The position numbers were made by a program, and so were the translations under genes. A stretch of DNA of 64,000 bases. Origin: Salvia splendens (taxonomy: Eukaryota > Streptophyta > Magnoliopsida > Lamiales > Lamiaceae). The notes beneath the pieces are model-generated. The model did not search any database and was not told the origin of the DNA. It was given only the letters and a program-made list of their open reading frames with translations. The DNA is taken from assembly GCF_004379255.2 (NCBI RefSeq), contig NC_056033.1, positions 41,380,719-41,444,718 of the forward strand, read 5' to 3'. Below are positions 1-12,872 of the stretch, piece after piece; position 1 is the stretch's first letter; every line of letters starts with the position of its first letter.

Positions 1-1236
1 TCTAAAGTTGTGAAATTATAGCTATAAAAATTACTAATTACAATTAGGAATCCAATATTATTATTCTAAGACTATTTAATTGTAAACTTAGAATATTAAT
101 TTAAAAAATAAAAACTTAGAATATTAATTTTATTTTCTATTGTGTTAGTTTATCATTTTCATTATGAACGATTTTCTTTTGTTGGGGTTTGTTATTTGTT
201 AATATTCTTTTGTACCATAATTATATATATTGAATTAATACAAAATTTTGTAATTCTATAATTTAATTTCATTAGTATTTATGGATAGTATTACAAAAAT
301 TTATTAAGAGGAGAAAATACTGTCAAAATTAAAATGATAGTATTGTGCTTCATGGAATAAATTTCACTAAATATATTATAATAAACTTTCAGACTATATG
401 GGCTTTTAAAAAGAACTCAATTAATCATTGTCTGCTTTAATTCAAATTCCAATTAGAGGCTACTATTAAATACGAGTAGTTATTAGTGTAACTTTATTTC
501 AAATTTTGAAATATACAAATTCCCTCTCGTCTGAAAACTTGAGTTGAGAATTAATAACCAAAATAAGGCAAAGGATATATAAGTAATTTTAACTTATCCA
601 CTAACTATAACTAATATTTTAATTATTAATATACACTTAAATTTACTAAATTATCCCTGTATGGATGGCCATAATATGGCCATTTAGCATCACCCAATCC
701 GAAAACACCAAAATTTGAAATATGCACCAATTCAGTATCGTGGAACGATTGCAAGTCGTTATATTGGCCATATTATCAGAATTTTAATGGGTGCATATCT
801 CAGTATTGCATTTACTCGGGAAAAAATGTCATGAAACAATTAATGATTTTACTAGCAATAAAACCTTAAAATTTTCAGAGTCTAATTAGTTAACTATAGG
901 TATAATTGATTAAAAGGTGAAACGAAATTCTAAAAAAAAAATTGATTGATTAATGATCTTTGGTTTGTTGAGTGTGAATCCATAAGAAAAAAACCTCCAA
1001 CAGTAAAAAGCAATTTATAAACAAAATGAAAAGAGATGTCTCATTGACTTCAATTAGGTGGCTATGAAAACAAACCATAGATTATCTCTCATGTAAAGGA
1101 AAGTGTCTAAAAGAACAAGCTTGATGTAGTGAATCAGAAAGCAACCAACTTGAGAGCAGAGAACAAAAAGGAGTTGTCGATCCTACAGCAACAAAGAACA
1201 ACCTCAAAATGGCCAAAAATGCTAGGGTCGGAAAAC
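1..1236. other. AT-rich intergenic stretch and 3' flank of the L7 gene
   Basis: No gene is recognisable on either strand. The sequence is AT-rich with short unrelated open frames. The last couple of hundred bases before 1237 are probably the 3' untranslated region of the minus-strand ribosomal protein L7 gene; no exact polyadenylation site can be fixed. Confidence 0.6.
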
Positions 1237-2644
<1,408 letters not shown>

Positions 2645-3406
2645 CCTACCTACACCAAAATAACACATAACAAAACTAAGCTCATTACTCCTACGAATTA
2701 TAAACCCTTCTCTTCAAAAGCGCAACACAAAAATTGCAACTAGCAAAATCCGTTTCAAAATTAAACTACCTCCACAAGTCAGAATACCTATCTATACATA
2801 CATAAGCAAACTACGGGCCAATAGCACCAAACACCATAAGCAATTTTTGCAAACATTAGTCCCTAATACTATATAATTTATTTATTTCTATTAGATATTA
2901 GCTTTCAATATACATTATCAATAAAATAAAGCAATAGATAGATCAGGCCAAAGAAGAAAGCTATTTCAATTTTCTCCATTTTGACAATCACAGATATCAA
3001 AAAACTCAAAAAGACCCAACCTTTTAACATTTTAGTGCTATTCCGCTACATTTATGATTCAAAAAATTGCACACGCATCTTTACTAGCATTCCAGTAAAC
3101 ATGAATTTGGATTGAGCTTCAAAATTTAATAAAGAAACAAAGGACATAATCATAAGTCATTTCAAATAAGCATATTGATCCATGTATAAATTTATTGTGC
3201 AGTCATTATTCCTAAAAGAAATGCAAACTAAATAATTCGAAACTGCAATAAATAAAACCTCACTTCAATCGTCGCTGAAAACACAGAATAAGACCAAAAG
3301 AAAGTAAAAAAGAAGTAGCAGACGGATGGAAAAGAAGCTAACCTTGATGATGATGGAGCGGCGCTGCTGATGGACGAATGAAAATTAGGGCTCCTTTGTT
3401 TTCCCC

Positions 3407-3566
3407 TTATATATTTCCCTAATTCCTTTTTCCTCTTTATTTCTTAATCGAGCGAGGCCCAATTTAATTTTGGTCACTCATCTAAGCCCAAAAGATTATT
3501 TATACTATGTTTTATGGGTTGTTTTAGTAACTTTAATGAATTTCGACTAATTATCAATAAAGCCCA
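3407..3566 (-). promoter_or_regulatory. L7 promoter: TATA box and three site II motifs
   Basis: Read on the minus strand there is a TATATAAG box (3406-3413) just upstream of the presumed untranslated first exon (3343 to about 3400). Three TGGGCY motifs follow further upstream (3456-3461, 3485-3490, 3561-3566). TGGGCY is the site II element bound by TCP factors and is typical of plant ribosomal protein promoters. The motifs are seen; their use is inferred. Confidence 0.6.
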
Positions 3567-4321
3567 AAATTATGTGTATTTGTTACTCCCTCCGTTCCAT
3601 AAAATAAAGACTTTTATAATGACTTGACACCTAATTTTTCTATCATTCAAAATCAATGTCTCATTAAAACAAGTGAGGAAGGTGCTAATACGGTGATATG
3701 GTGGGCTCTACAACCTAACGAGAAGCTCATGTACGGCCGGAGGGTTCTATTTTGACCGGATAGAGACGTCTAAGAACCTGCCATTGGCATTTGGCAGCTA
3801 CAAATTGCTCACATTCTAACATAAACCATTGTTTTGCATACTCCTTCTGACCATACTCAATGTGGTTCACATATGCCTACAATTTAATGTTTTTTCTCCA
3901 AGTTTTTTTTATAAAATCATGCTATAAATCTTTTCCAAAAGAAACATGAAAAATCGAGTATGGTTTGTACCAAGATTAAGGCCATAAGAGTTGGTTTGGC
4001 AAGGATTGTCAATATGGAAATCGAGCATTGGATATCAAAACCCGAAATCCGAAACCCAAATATTGGGTAATGGATACTTGAAACCCAAAAAAATCATTGG
4101 GTATGAGTTCAGGTATTACAATTTCTGAATCTCCGGATATCAGGTTACCCGATAGGCCCAAACACCGGAAAATTGAATTGAATTGAATTTAATAAAATAT
4201 ACTGTATTATTAATTAAATTTTTTAAACACTCCTCACATTTTGAACATTCAGTTCACTCCTTTCTCCAAGCAGTCGTCAACAGCTATTCCTTTTCCACTT
4301 CCTCCAAATTCGCCGACGACA
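3567..4321. other. Divergent intergenic region between L7 and DAP epimerase
   Basis: Shared upstream region of the minus-strand L7 gene and the plus-strand epimerase gene. At about 3586 a TACTCCCTCCGTTCC end of a Stowaway-type MITE is seen without a clear partner, so it looks like a fragment. About 4030-4150 is rich in CCCAAA/GGGTA words. No gene is visible. Confidence 0.5.
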
Positions 4322-7105
4322 ATGGCGATTGCCGCCGCATCTTCTTCATCTCTCTTTTTCACCAGCTCTCGTTCACCAGCGTCTTCTTCATCTCTCCTTT
4401 TCTCCTCTTCGTCAATTCATCCGCCGTCTGTCGGCATCTCAGCTGGCCGCAAATCTAATCTCCGCGTCTTCTCTTCCATGAGCACTCAGGCTCCGGCGAA
4501 GGCCTCCGCGGCGTCTTTTCTCGATCACAAGGAGAGCAGAATCCTTCATTTCTTCAAGTACCACGGACTCGGCAATGACTTTATATTGGTATTGTTCCAG
4601 CTGCCAAATTGAAATTATGCTTGTTTTTCCGAGCTCGACGAACAATTTTCTCTCTATTGAGAACAATGATTAATATAAAACAATCACTTGTGGATACTTT
4701 TTTTTGTTACAAATTCTGCTTAATTTGAAGCTACTGAAACCTGTATCAGCTAATATTTGCTTTGTATGTACTTGATAAACATAATTTTTGAAAAAAGGAA
4801 CATTGCTCCTATGCTTGCTACACATATGTTCACGATAGCATAACTAATGATGTGTGTAATTTGTTTGGATTGATGCTTACTATGTGCTTAAGTTTCACTT
4901 TATTAGGTTGATAATCGAGATTCTGAGGAACCAAAAATCACGCCAGAGCAAGCTGTGAAATTGTGTGATAGAAACTTCGGCATTGGCGCTGATGGAGTGA
5001 TATTTGCATTGCCAGGCATTAATGGCACAGATTATACGATGAGGATCTTTAATTCTGATGGTAGTGAGCCTGAGGTAATTTGTGTTCACGCATAGTATAT
5101 AATTTTAGTTGTGTTGCTCTAATTTGACCATTTGAATCATAGTACTTATTATTTTTCATGCTGTGTTTTCATGCTTGGTTACCAGTGGAATAAAGTGATA
5201 CTATATGATAGTATGATACTAGAGTGCACACTTTCGATTATGCGTATCAGAAAGCTAACCTTGAATGATAGTCTTCTACTTGCCATAACACTTCTAATGA
5301 TCATCAGACATGTCAAAAAAATATAATTTTTTTTTGTGTTGTACTAAAATGACAGATCATAGATTGTGGAATCATGATTTGGCTTGTTTCAATAGCTTGG
5401 TTCTTACGTGGCTGAGGCTGATTTCTGTTTCTGTTGTTACAGATGTGTGGTAATGGAGTCCGTTGCTTTGCCAGATTCATAGCTGAGCTTGAAAATTTTC
5501 ACGGGAATAAAAGGTGTATCCTTTCTTTAGTATCCTCACTTGTTGATATTGCAAACAAAACCTTAAGGGGCCACTAATCTCTTAATTGGTGTTGCAGCTT
5601 CAATGTGCATACTGGTGCTGGTCTCATTGTACCTGAGATACAGGAAGATGGAAAGGTACTTCCAGAGTCACGAATGTGGATTATAAGTATAATATAGGCT
5701 TTGTGGGTAGTAATCCGTTATAACTTTGGCTTGTGTCTCATCCTGTTGATTGCTTATAAACTGTTTTTTACCCATGTGTGGTCTATCTATGCATCTCTAT
5801 GGTTGCCTTTTTAGAATAGTGTGATATTGTTGACCATTTGGTCATTTTCAGGTTAGAGTTGATATGGGTCAGCCAATTCTGAAGGCTTCAGATGTTCCTA
5901 CGAAGTTAACTGCAAACAAAGATGAGGCTGCTGTTAAGGCAAAGTTGGATGTAGATGGGTTGATCTGGAATGTTACTTGTGTTAGCATGGGAAATCCACA
6001 CTGTGTCACTTTTGGTACAGAATCATGCAATGTATGCCTAATTTATAACTCCTCTCCTTGTATGGAATATCATTGAATTAATCTGCTTATTTCGTTGTTG
6101 GGCTCAGGATTTGCAAGTCGATGAACTGAACTTGGCTGAAATCGGTCCAAAATTTGAACATCATGCGGTGTTCCCTGCCCGAACAAACACAGGTATTAAT
6201 CAAATTGAACTTGCACTATATAATTGAATTTGCTATTTCATGTTTACGCAATCTATCTTTTAATTGTATTTATGCTAGCCTACAGTAATCATAGGATGTA
6301 ATGATAGAATACTATGTCTGTCAATGTCACTCCAAACTCCAAAGAGATCGAAATGAGAATAGCGAGAAGAACTCATTATAAACCGAATAGGAAGTGAATG
6401 TTGGATGTGCTAATCTCCAATGTGTATTTTTTTGCTACACTCTAATGTTAATCATCAATCTCTGAGGCATGTAGTGAAGTCGTATGATACCTTTGATATT
6501 TGCAAATCTCTTTCTAACCTGGTTTCTACTTTGAAGAAATAGAACAATTGATTTGTGAACTAGGCTGATCATCTTCTTCATATTACTATCATCTTTGTCA
6601 TATTGCAGAATTCGTTCAAGTCTTCTCTCCAACTCACCTCAAAATGCGCGTCTGGGAACGTGGGGCAGGTTGGTTTTCCTCTTCTACACATGCATCATCA
6701 ATATATACATTTAGTTAGCTTTCCAAACTGTCTGTGTCATCTACAATTCAAAATCCATAGCCCTTCCAGTCTTTCACACTTGACTTAATATGCTTGCTGC
6801 TCCAGGCGCAACGCTAGCCTGTGGAACAGGAGCTTGTGCAGTCGTTGTTGCTGCAGTTCTGGAGGGTCGTGCAGATAGGGTATGTCTAAAACTCGTATCC
6901 ACCACCGCACATTACATAATATCCCAACGTCAAACCTAAAATTTCTTCCTTCCTCTGAGCATCCTCTTGCCATCTTTCTTCCTCGCAGAGATGCACTGTC
7001 GATTTGCCTGGAGGGCCACTTGACATTGAGTGGAGAGAGAGCGACAATCACATCTACATGACCGGTCCTGCAGAGTTAGTATTCTATGGATCCGTTCCCC
7101 TTTGA
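4322..7105 (+). CDS. DAPF: Diaminopimelate epimerase, chloroplastic
   Basis: Converts LL-2,6-diaminopimelate to the meso form, the last step before decarboxylation to lysine; in plants this occurs in plastids. Exons 4322-4588, 4907-5074, 5443-5513, 5598-5655, 5852-6031, 6108-6192, 6609-6668, 6806-6879 and 6989-7105 join in phase to 359 residues. The first 60 or so residues are rich in Ser and Ala with few acidic residues, as in a chloroplast transit peptide. The mature domain begins near [12 protein letters not shown]. Both catalytic cysteines are present: C147 in MCGNGVRCF and C302 in ACGTGACA. The ATG at 4322 is the first in frame and has A at -3; upstream in-frame codons lack another ATG. 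All introns are GT-AG. Complete and apparently functional. Confidence 0.95.
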
Positions 7106-9066
7106 TAGCTCGGTTTCCATTAGCGTTCGACGTATCACGTGCTCGATGCTTTGAGAATGAATGGATATTTGTTGCCCTTCATCTTTGTGATGATGAATAA
7201 CAGAAATGTGAGTTAGAGCCCCTCTGTGTCATTTGAAAATCTAGTCATCCCTTGAAACGGAAGATACCATTAGTTTGGTGTCGTACACTGACACACATGG
7301 AGAAAACTCGCACCATCTCTAGTTAAATAAGTCGTATTCCATTTCGGTTTGTTCTATACTCCCTCCTATTATATTATTCTCTATTATCTCTCCTATTTTT
7401 TTATCTCTTTTTATTTATTTTCTCTCCACACTGTCTTTCTAAACACACATTTTTTAAATTTCGAACCACTCAAGTAACATGACATGTCGTGAATAAATTT
7501 AGTTGATGGGATATGATATCTAGTTGAATATAGAGTACCTTTTTTCAGTAAGTTCGGTAATGATGAGTACAGTAATACTTTTTTTTACTTAGGTACGCAC
7601 GTCAACTAAATCTAAAACGAAAGTTGATCGAAGATTATTTCGACCTAGCAAATTATAGTATAATTCTTGAAATTTTATTAATATTAAGATTTAGCAAAAA
7701 GTTTTGGATTTATTACGACAAAACACAAAGTTAGACATCGATCAGTATCTTTTTATGTCTTATATTACAATCGTCAAAAAAAAATTCCTAGAAATAATAA
7801 CTCCATCATTTTTATTTATTTATTTCAATAATGATTTTTTTTCATATATTTTTTACGTAAACTTTGTCATAATATCAAAAGATTATTTTCACAAAAATAG
7901 CGTAAAGCCCCTTGAATAATGCTAACTACTCGAAGTCGAAATTATCATAAACACAATTTTTTTGGATTAAAATTGTAAAATAGTAGTAATAGTACTCACT
8001 TGGTCCCTCTCCATCCCTCGTTAGCTGATTCGTATTCCTTTTTTGGGTTGTTTCACGGTAGCTGGGTACCTTTCTTGTTTAGCAAAAAAGAACAATTTTT
8101 TTTTCTCTCTTACTTTAGGGCACCCACAATGGAGTGCTCGATGGAACTAAATTGAGATATCTTGAAAACTAAATTGTTTTATATATTTATTAAGATGATA
8201 ATGTTATAAAAAATGATAATTTATAATTTATTAAGATGATAATGTTATAATTTAGAATTCGGTGAAACGAGAATATTTATGAAGTCTAAACGTTTACTAT
8301 TTAACCTATTACTTTTCTACTTTATATTTTAATTAATGTATTATTTAGTTTTATCATTAAAATTTATTTTTAATATTTAGGTCCATCTCCTCCATATTCA
8401 GGTCCGGGATCTGTCATGTATAATTCACAAAAGATCAATAAATTGGACCGTAAATATTTTGGTATACTCATGAATTCTGTATAGTATTAGTACTAGTTTA
8501 CTAGAACCGCTTGGCATATATATCAACATATTGGTGCATACATCGAGTGATGTTCATTTTATAGTTGAAGTAGCGAATATATGAGTGAGAAGTAAATAAA
8601 AATAAAAAAGTGTCAAAGGAATAAATCCAATTTTTAGCTACTCATTACGTTTTTATAATTAGTTTGCATTATACATTTAAAAATATTTAAATTAATTAAC
8701 TAAACAATAGTAAAACATATAGGGCGCGCCTTAGAGCGCCCCACTGCAGGTGAGAGGGTAAGAGGATAAAAATGATGATGTGGCGGTGCATAGGACACTC
8801 CTTAGAGCGCCCTATTGCTAATAGTCTTACTCTCTCGTACTTTATTTTTTCTTCATTTATGTACCTTTTTCATTTTCTAATTTTATTATTCATTTAACCG
8901 GGCATCTGCTACATAGTACTAATTTGTTTTGACAAAATAATCGACTTTATTCTTTTATTTTTTGTTCGGCATTCCATTTTTTCCCTGTTCTAATCACTCA
9001 AAGCTATTGTTTGAATCATCTATTTCTTCGTATAGCTGTTTTTGGGTATTTTAATGCAGCTAAGAA
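7106..9066. other. Intergenic region with MITE-like ends
   Basis: Holds the epimerase 3' flank and SAM carrier 5' flank. A CTCCCTCC MITE-like end occurs at about 7361. A stretch starting AGGGCACCCACAATGG near 8118 and ending AGAGCGCCCTATTGC near 8820 looks like a poorly conserved non-autonomous transposon. No protein gene is recognised; the rest is AT-rich. Confidence 0.4.
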
Positions 9067-12030
9067 ATGTCGAGGAATTCGAAGACCGAATCACTAGGTA
9101 ATGCTGTTTGATCGAAGTATATTTTGATTTAAAGTTTCAATTCTTTATATAACTACGGGAACAATTGAAAAACTAATCGAACTTTGTAGATTATCCATTA
9201 ATCATCGGTAATGCTGTTTGATTGAAGTATATTTTGATTTAAAGTTTTCAAAGCTGTTTGAATGCTCTATTTTTCAATATTGCTAGCTTTTTCTTGAATA
9301 TATTGATATTATGATGATTTGAAGGTTAATTCTTATTTTTGCAGAAAACTCATTGCCTATGGACATTAATTTTGGTTTTAATGAACTGTATTTTGTAGGA
9401 AATGCGTTGAACTCTTCGGAATATACGAATGTTGCAGCTGTGAGCAGCACACAGAACAAATCTTTCGACTTTTTTGGCATGCTATATGGTACTTATATGG
9501 TTGTGTTATTTCCGTGGTAGAATTTGTGCCATTGATTTTGAATTTGTACATGCCTGATTTATTTATTTTTTTCGTATCCGAATTGATGCATTATGTCTAT
9601 TTGAGATTAACGATTTTGTTGGATAGTTATCTGTATGTGAGATAAACCCTATGAATCATCCTATTTATGAAGTTTCAACATTTTATTTAATGGGACTTCG
9701 CAGAGAGTGCCGTGGCAGGAGCTGCTGCTGGTACTGTGGTGGAAGCTGTTTTGTATCCGGTTGATACGATAAAAACACGACTGCAAGCAGGTTGTTTTTT
9801 TCAGATTCTGCACGTATAATTATGTAAGAAGTTGTATAGATTTGTTCGTAGATATTGGTACCCCAGTTTCCATTTCGACTCTCAGTTCTCTACAATGTAG
9901 TTTCTCTTCTAAGTTAGGTTTCCACACTGCCTTTTTTTTTAAAGGTTTCCACACTGCCTTCCCACTTTGAGAGCTGCTGAAGCAAACTAAAACTGTTTCA
10001 GTCTTTTAAATGTTATTGGAAGCATGCACATCTATGCTCGGATTTTGGTTTTAATTTCTGCCATTGTGATTTTTAGAATTAACTTGCTTATCGGATCTCG
10101 TGCATGGATTCCTGTTTAGGCAGTTCGTGGTGGGGGTGAAATTGTTTTGAAGGGCCTCTACTCGGGATTGGCTGGAAATCTGGCTGGTGTTATACCGTAA
10201 GTCAGAACTTGATCATTCAAAATTTAATCTATAAATTTGTTCCTTTTGTTGCCTGCTCTGTTAAAAGGTACTTTTGTATCAATTGAACCAGTTTGTTGGT
10301 CATTCTCTTTGCTCCTTCACTAATTGTACATGAACCACGATCACTAACAGAGCATCAGCACTATTCATTGGCGTATATGAACCTACGAAGCAGAAGTTGC
10401 TCGACATTTTTCCTCAGAACTTGTCTGCCGTAGCACACCTGGTAATAATATCTCGAAAGCATGATGGAGAAAGCACCTCTTGCAACTCCTTTCATTGCGT
10501 AATAATAATAAAATGCTCGAGATTGTTTGATCTGCTCCCGCTGCTGCATAACTTATTCTTGTTCAGTATGTTCTCATAAGAAAGTTTATGTTCAAAATGA
10601 AATTGTAACTTTTTCAGTCAGATTCAAATCACTTTTTGTTATGCTAATATGTTTATATTCCGTCCAGGCTGCAGGCGCAATTGGAGGAGCTGCTTCTTCT
10701 ATTGTTCGGGTTCCTACTGAGGCAAGTTTGTCTACTAATGTTGTTCACTTATGCTCGCACGCACACACGCGAGGTGAGACATATTTTCATGTGCAAAATG
10801 GGATATCATCTGAAAAAAATAATCTTCATCAGGTTATTAAACAGAGAATTCAGACTGGTCAATTTGCTTCAGCACCAGAGGCTGTTCGCGTTATAGTAGC
10901 TAAGGAGGGTTTTAGAGGCCTTTTTGCGGTATTTGTTACATACATATAGTAAAAAATCTATCAACAGTTTTGTTTTCTCGTAAAATGTCCTCTTGTTTTA
11001 TGTCCTATCCCTTGGAACTGTCTCGTTTTCTTCAGGGATATGGGTCCTTTCTATTGCGCGATCTTCCTTTTGATGCAATTCAGTTCTGCATTTACGAGCA
11101 GCTTCGAATTGGGTACAAATTGGCTGTAAGTTGAAATAGTGAAATTAAGAAATCATTGGTGTATTGTCCATACCTATACAGTTTTAAAGCTTCTATAGTT
11201 TCTTATGCTGCAGGCAAGGAGGGATCTCAATGGTCCTGAAAATGCAATCATTGGTGCCTTTGCAGGTAAATGAACGATCCTTCAACTTTTTTCCTGCTTC
11301 GCATTTTCAGTGTACTTCGATTTGAGCAGTAGCTGATGCTCAGTAGTAGTCTGTCGATCATCACTGACCAATTGATCTACACTCTAAAGAGAGGTTTATG
11401 TAAGTAATGAGTGCGGCCTGAGTGAAATTTAAGCACATTTGTGGGGTGGGATCTGCTCGTATATTTGTTTGCAGTTCTAAACTGTTTTGGCTGAATCTCA
11501 CAAAAACATTGTACCTTTAGTTCGAGATTTATCTTGGTTATGACTCGTGTTGCATGAAAAAAGGTTATTTCAAGTTTTCAACTTGCATAAAATTTGACAG
11601 GTGCAATCACTGGGGCCGTCACCACTCCACTCGACATGGTGAAAACCAGATTAATGATACAGGTGTGATTTGCATGCTGTTCACAAACTTCCAAACTTGT
11701 GAATCCATCAAAGATTTTTACGAATCTTTCTCCATGAAACTTGCAGGGATCAGCAAAACAGTATGATGGTATATTTCACTGTGTTGATACAATTATACGA
11801 GAAGAAGGGAGCTCTGCCTTTTTCAGGGTTAGTGGCTTTCTACGTCCTCATGTGCTCCACTGATCATGCCTCATTTCTCACCTGTCGTTCTGCAGGGAAT
11901 CGGGCCTAGAGTGCTGTGGATAGGCATCGGTGGTTCTATATTCTTTGGAGTTCTTGAGAAGACGAAGCAGCTACTTGCCCACAATCGCCCACCTGGAGAT
12001 AAGAAACGCGATAGTCTGAAGCTGGCATGA
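9067..12030 (+). CDS. SAMC1: S-adenosylmethionine carrier, mitochondrial carrier family
   Basis: Mitochondrial carrier family protein matching the plant SAM carriers (SAMC1/SAMT1), which exchange S-adenosylmethionine for S-adenosylhomocysteine across organelle inner membranes. Exons 9067-9097, 9345-9488, 9704-9790, 10124-10196, 10351-10441, 10668-10721, 10833-10928, 11036-11125, 11214-11265, 11601-11662, 11747-11827 and 11896-12030 join in phase to 331 residues. The three carrier repeats show signatures YPVDTIKTRLQ, VPTEVIKQRIQ and TPLDMVKTRLM. The divergent N-terminus (about 60 residues) ends in FDFF as in other plant SAMCs. The intron at 10722-10832 starts with GC, not GT, and splits the second signature; all others are GT-AG. 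The start is the first ATG before a conserved-phase intron. Plastid or mitochondrial targeting cannot be decided from sequence. Confidence 0.93.
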
Positions 12031-12872
12031 AAACGAGCTCGATTGCTGTGTTTTTAAATTGGCCTACTATATTCAACCGTAAGTCTGTTGTGTTGCAGAA
12101 ATTTTGGAAAATAAATTCGACACTCCTTGGTGTTTAGGAATACCTCTTCATAAGTTATGATATGATTCATATTAGATCTCTGAGACACTCATTCTTGCTT
12201 ATTGTTAGTTAAGAGTATTAATTTATGGTTTAGAATTCGTTTTTTCCTTTTCATGAACCATATCACATTCAAAATTCCTAAATTAACCAACACAGTTTCA
12301 GAAATTTTAAATTCTCTATATATTGATTTGCAACAAGAAAAAGATGTTATTGACCAATGTTAAATATGTATAAAACACAATTGACATGGTTTAAAACTAT
12401 CACAATATTAAATGATTTGAATATAACATGAAATTAAATTATAACAACTTTGTATGAATATTGGTTTTAAAACGCATATAGTATTAATTTGTAATTTCAG
12501 TTTATCACAATAGAGGTCGATGTGGCCGTGGCACATGAACAATAAGTATAAATTTAATGCAAAATTTGATAAAATTCTATGAAAATTGATTAAAATATAG
12601 GGAGTATTAATTTAGTACTACAAAACATGGCAGCAAATTGTTCAAAAAAATTTCATACTTAAATCAATTTGTTGGTTTGTTTAGTTATCACACACACACA
12701 CACACACAAGCGGCAGAGTTATCCAAACAATAATACAATTGATATAAATACATTATACATACATTGGCGTAGTCTAGAAAAATTATTACAAGGGTGAATA
12801 CCAATATCTAATTTCAATCTCAGTCATAGTGTTTCTTTAGCTCAAACAAGCACCAAACGTTTAAATCTACTT
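12031..12872. other. Convergent 3' regions of SAM carrier and GIGANTEA
   Basis: AT-rich sequence between two convergent genes. It should hold both 3' untranslated regions. A short (CA)n run lies at about 12691-12708, and GGGAGTATTA near 12599 may be a MITE remnant. No gene is seen. Confidence 0.5.

Noticed and set aside
4030..4150. CCCAAA/GGGTA-rich text upstream of DAP epimerase as a transposon end
   Set aside because: No paired end or target duplication could be found.
8118..8825. GC-rich ends suggesting a hAT- or Harbinger-type MITE
   Set aside because: End similarity is weak and no convincing target duplication was seen; mentioned only in the intergenic note.
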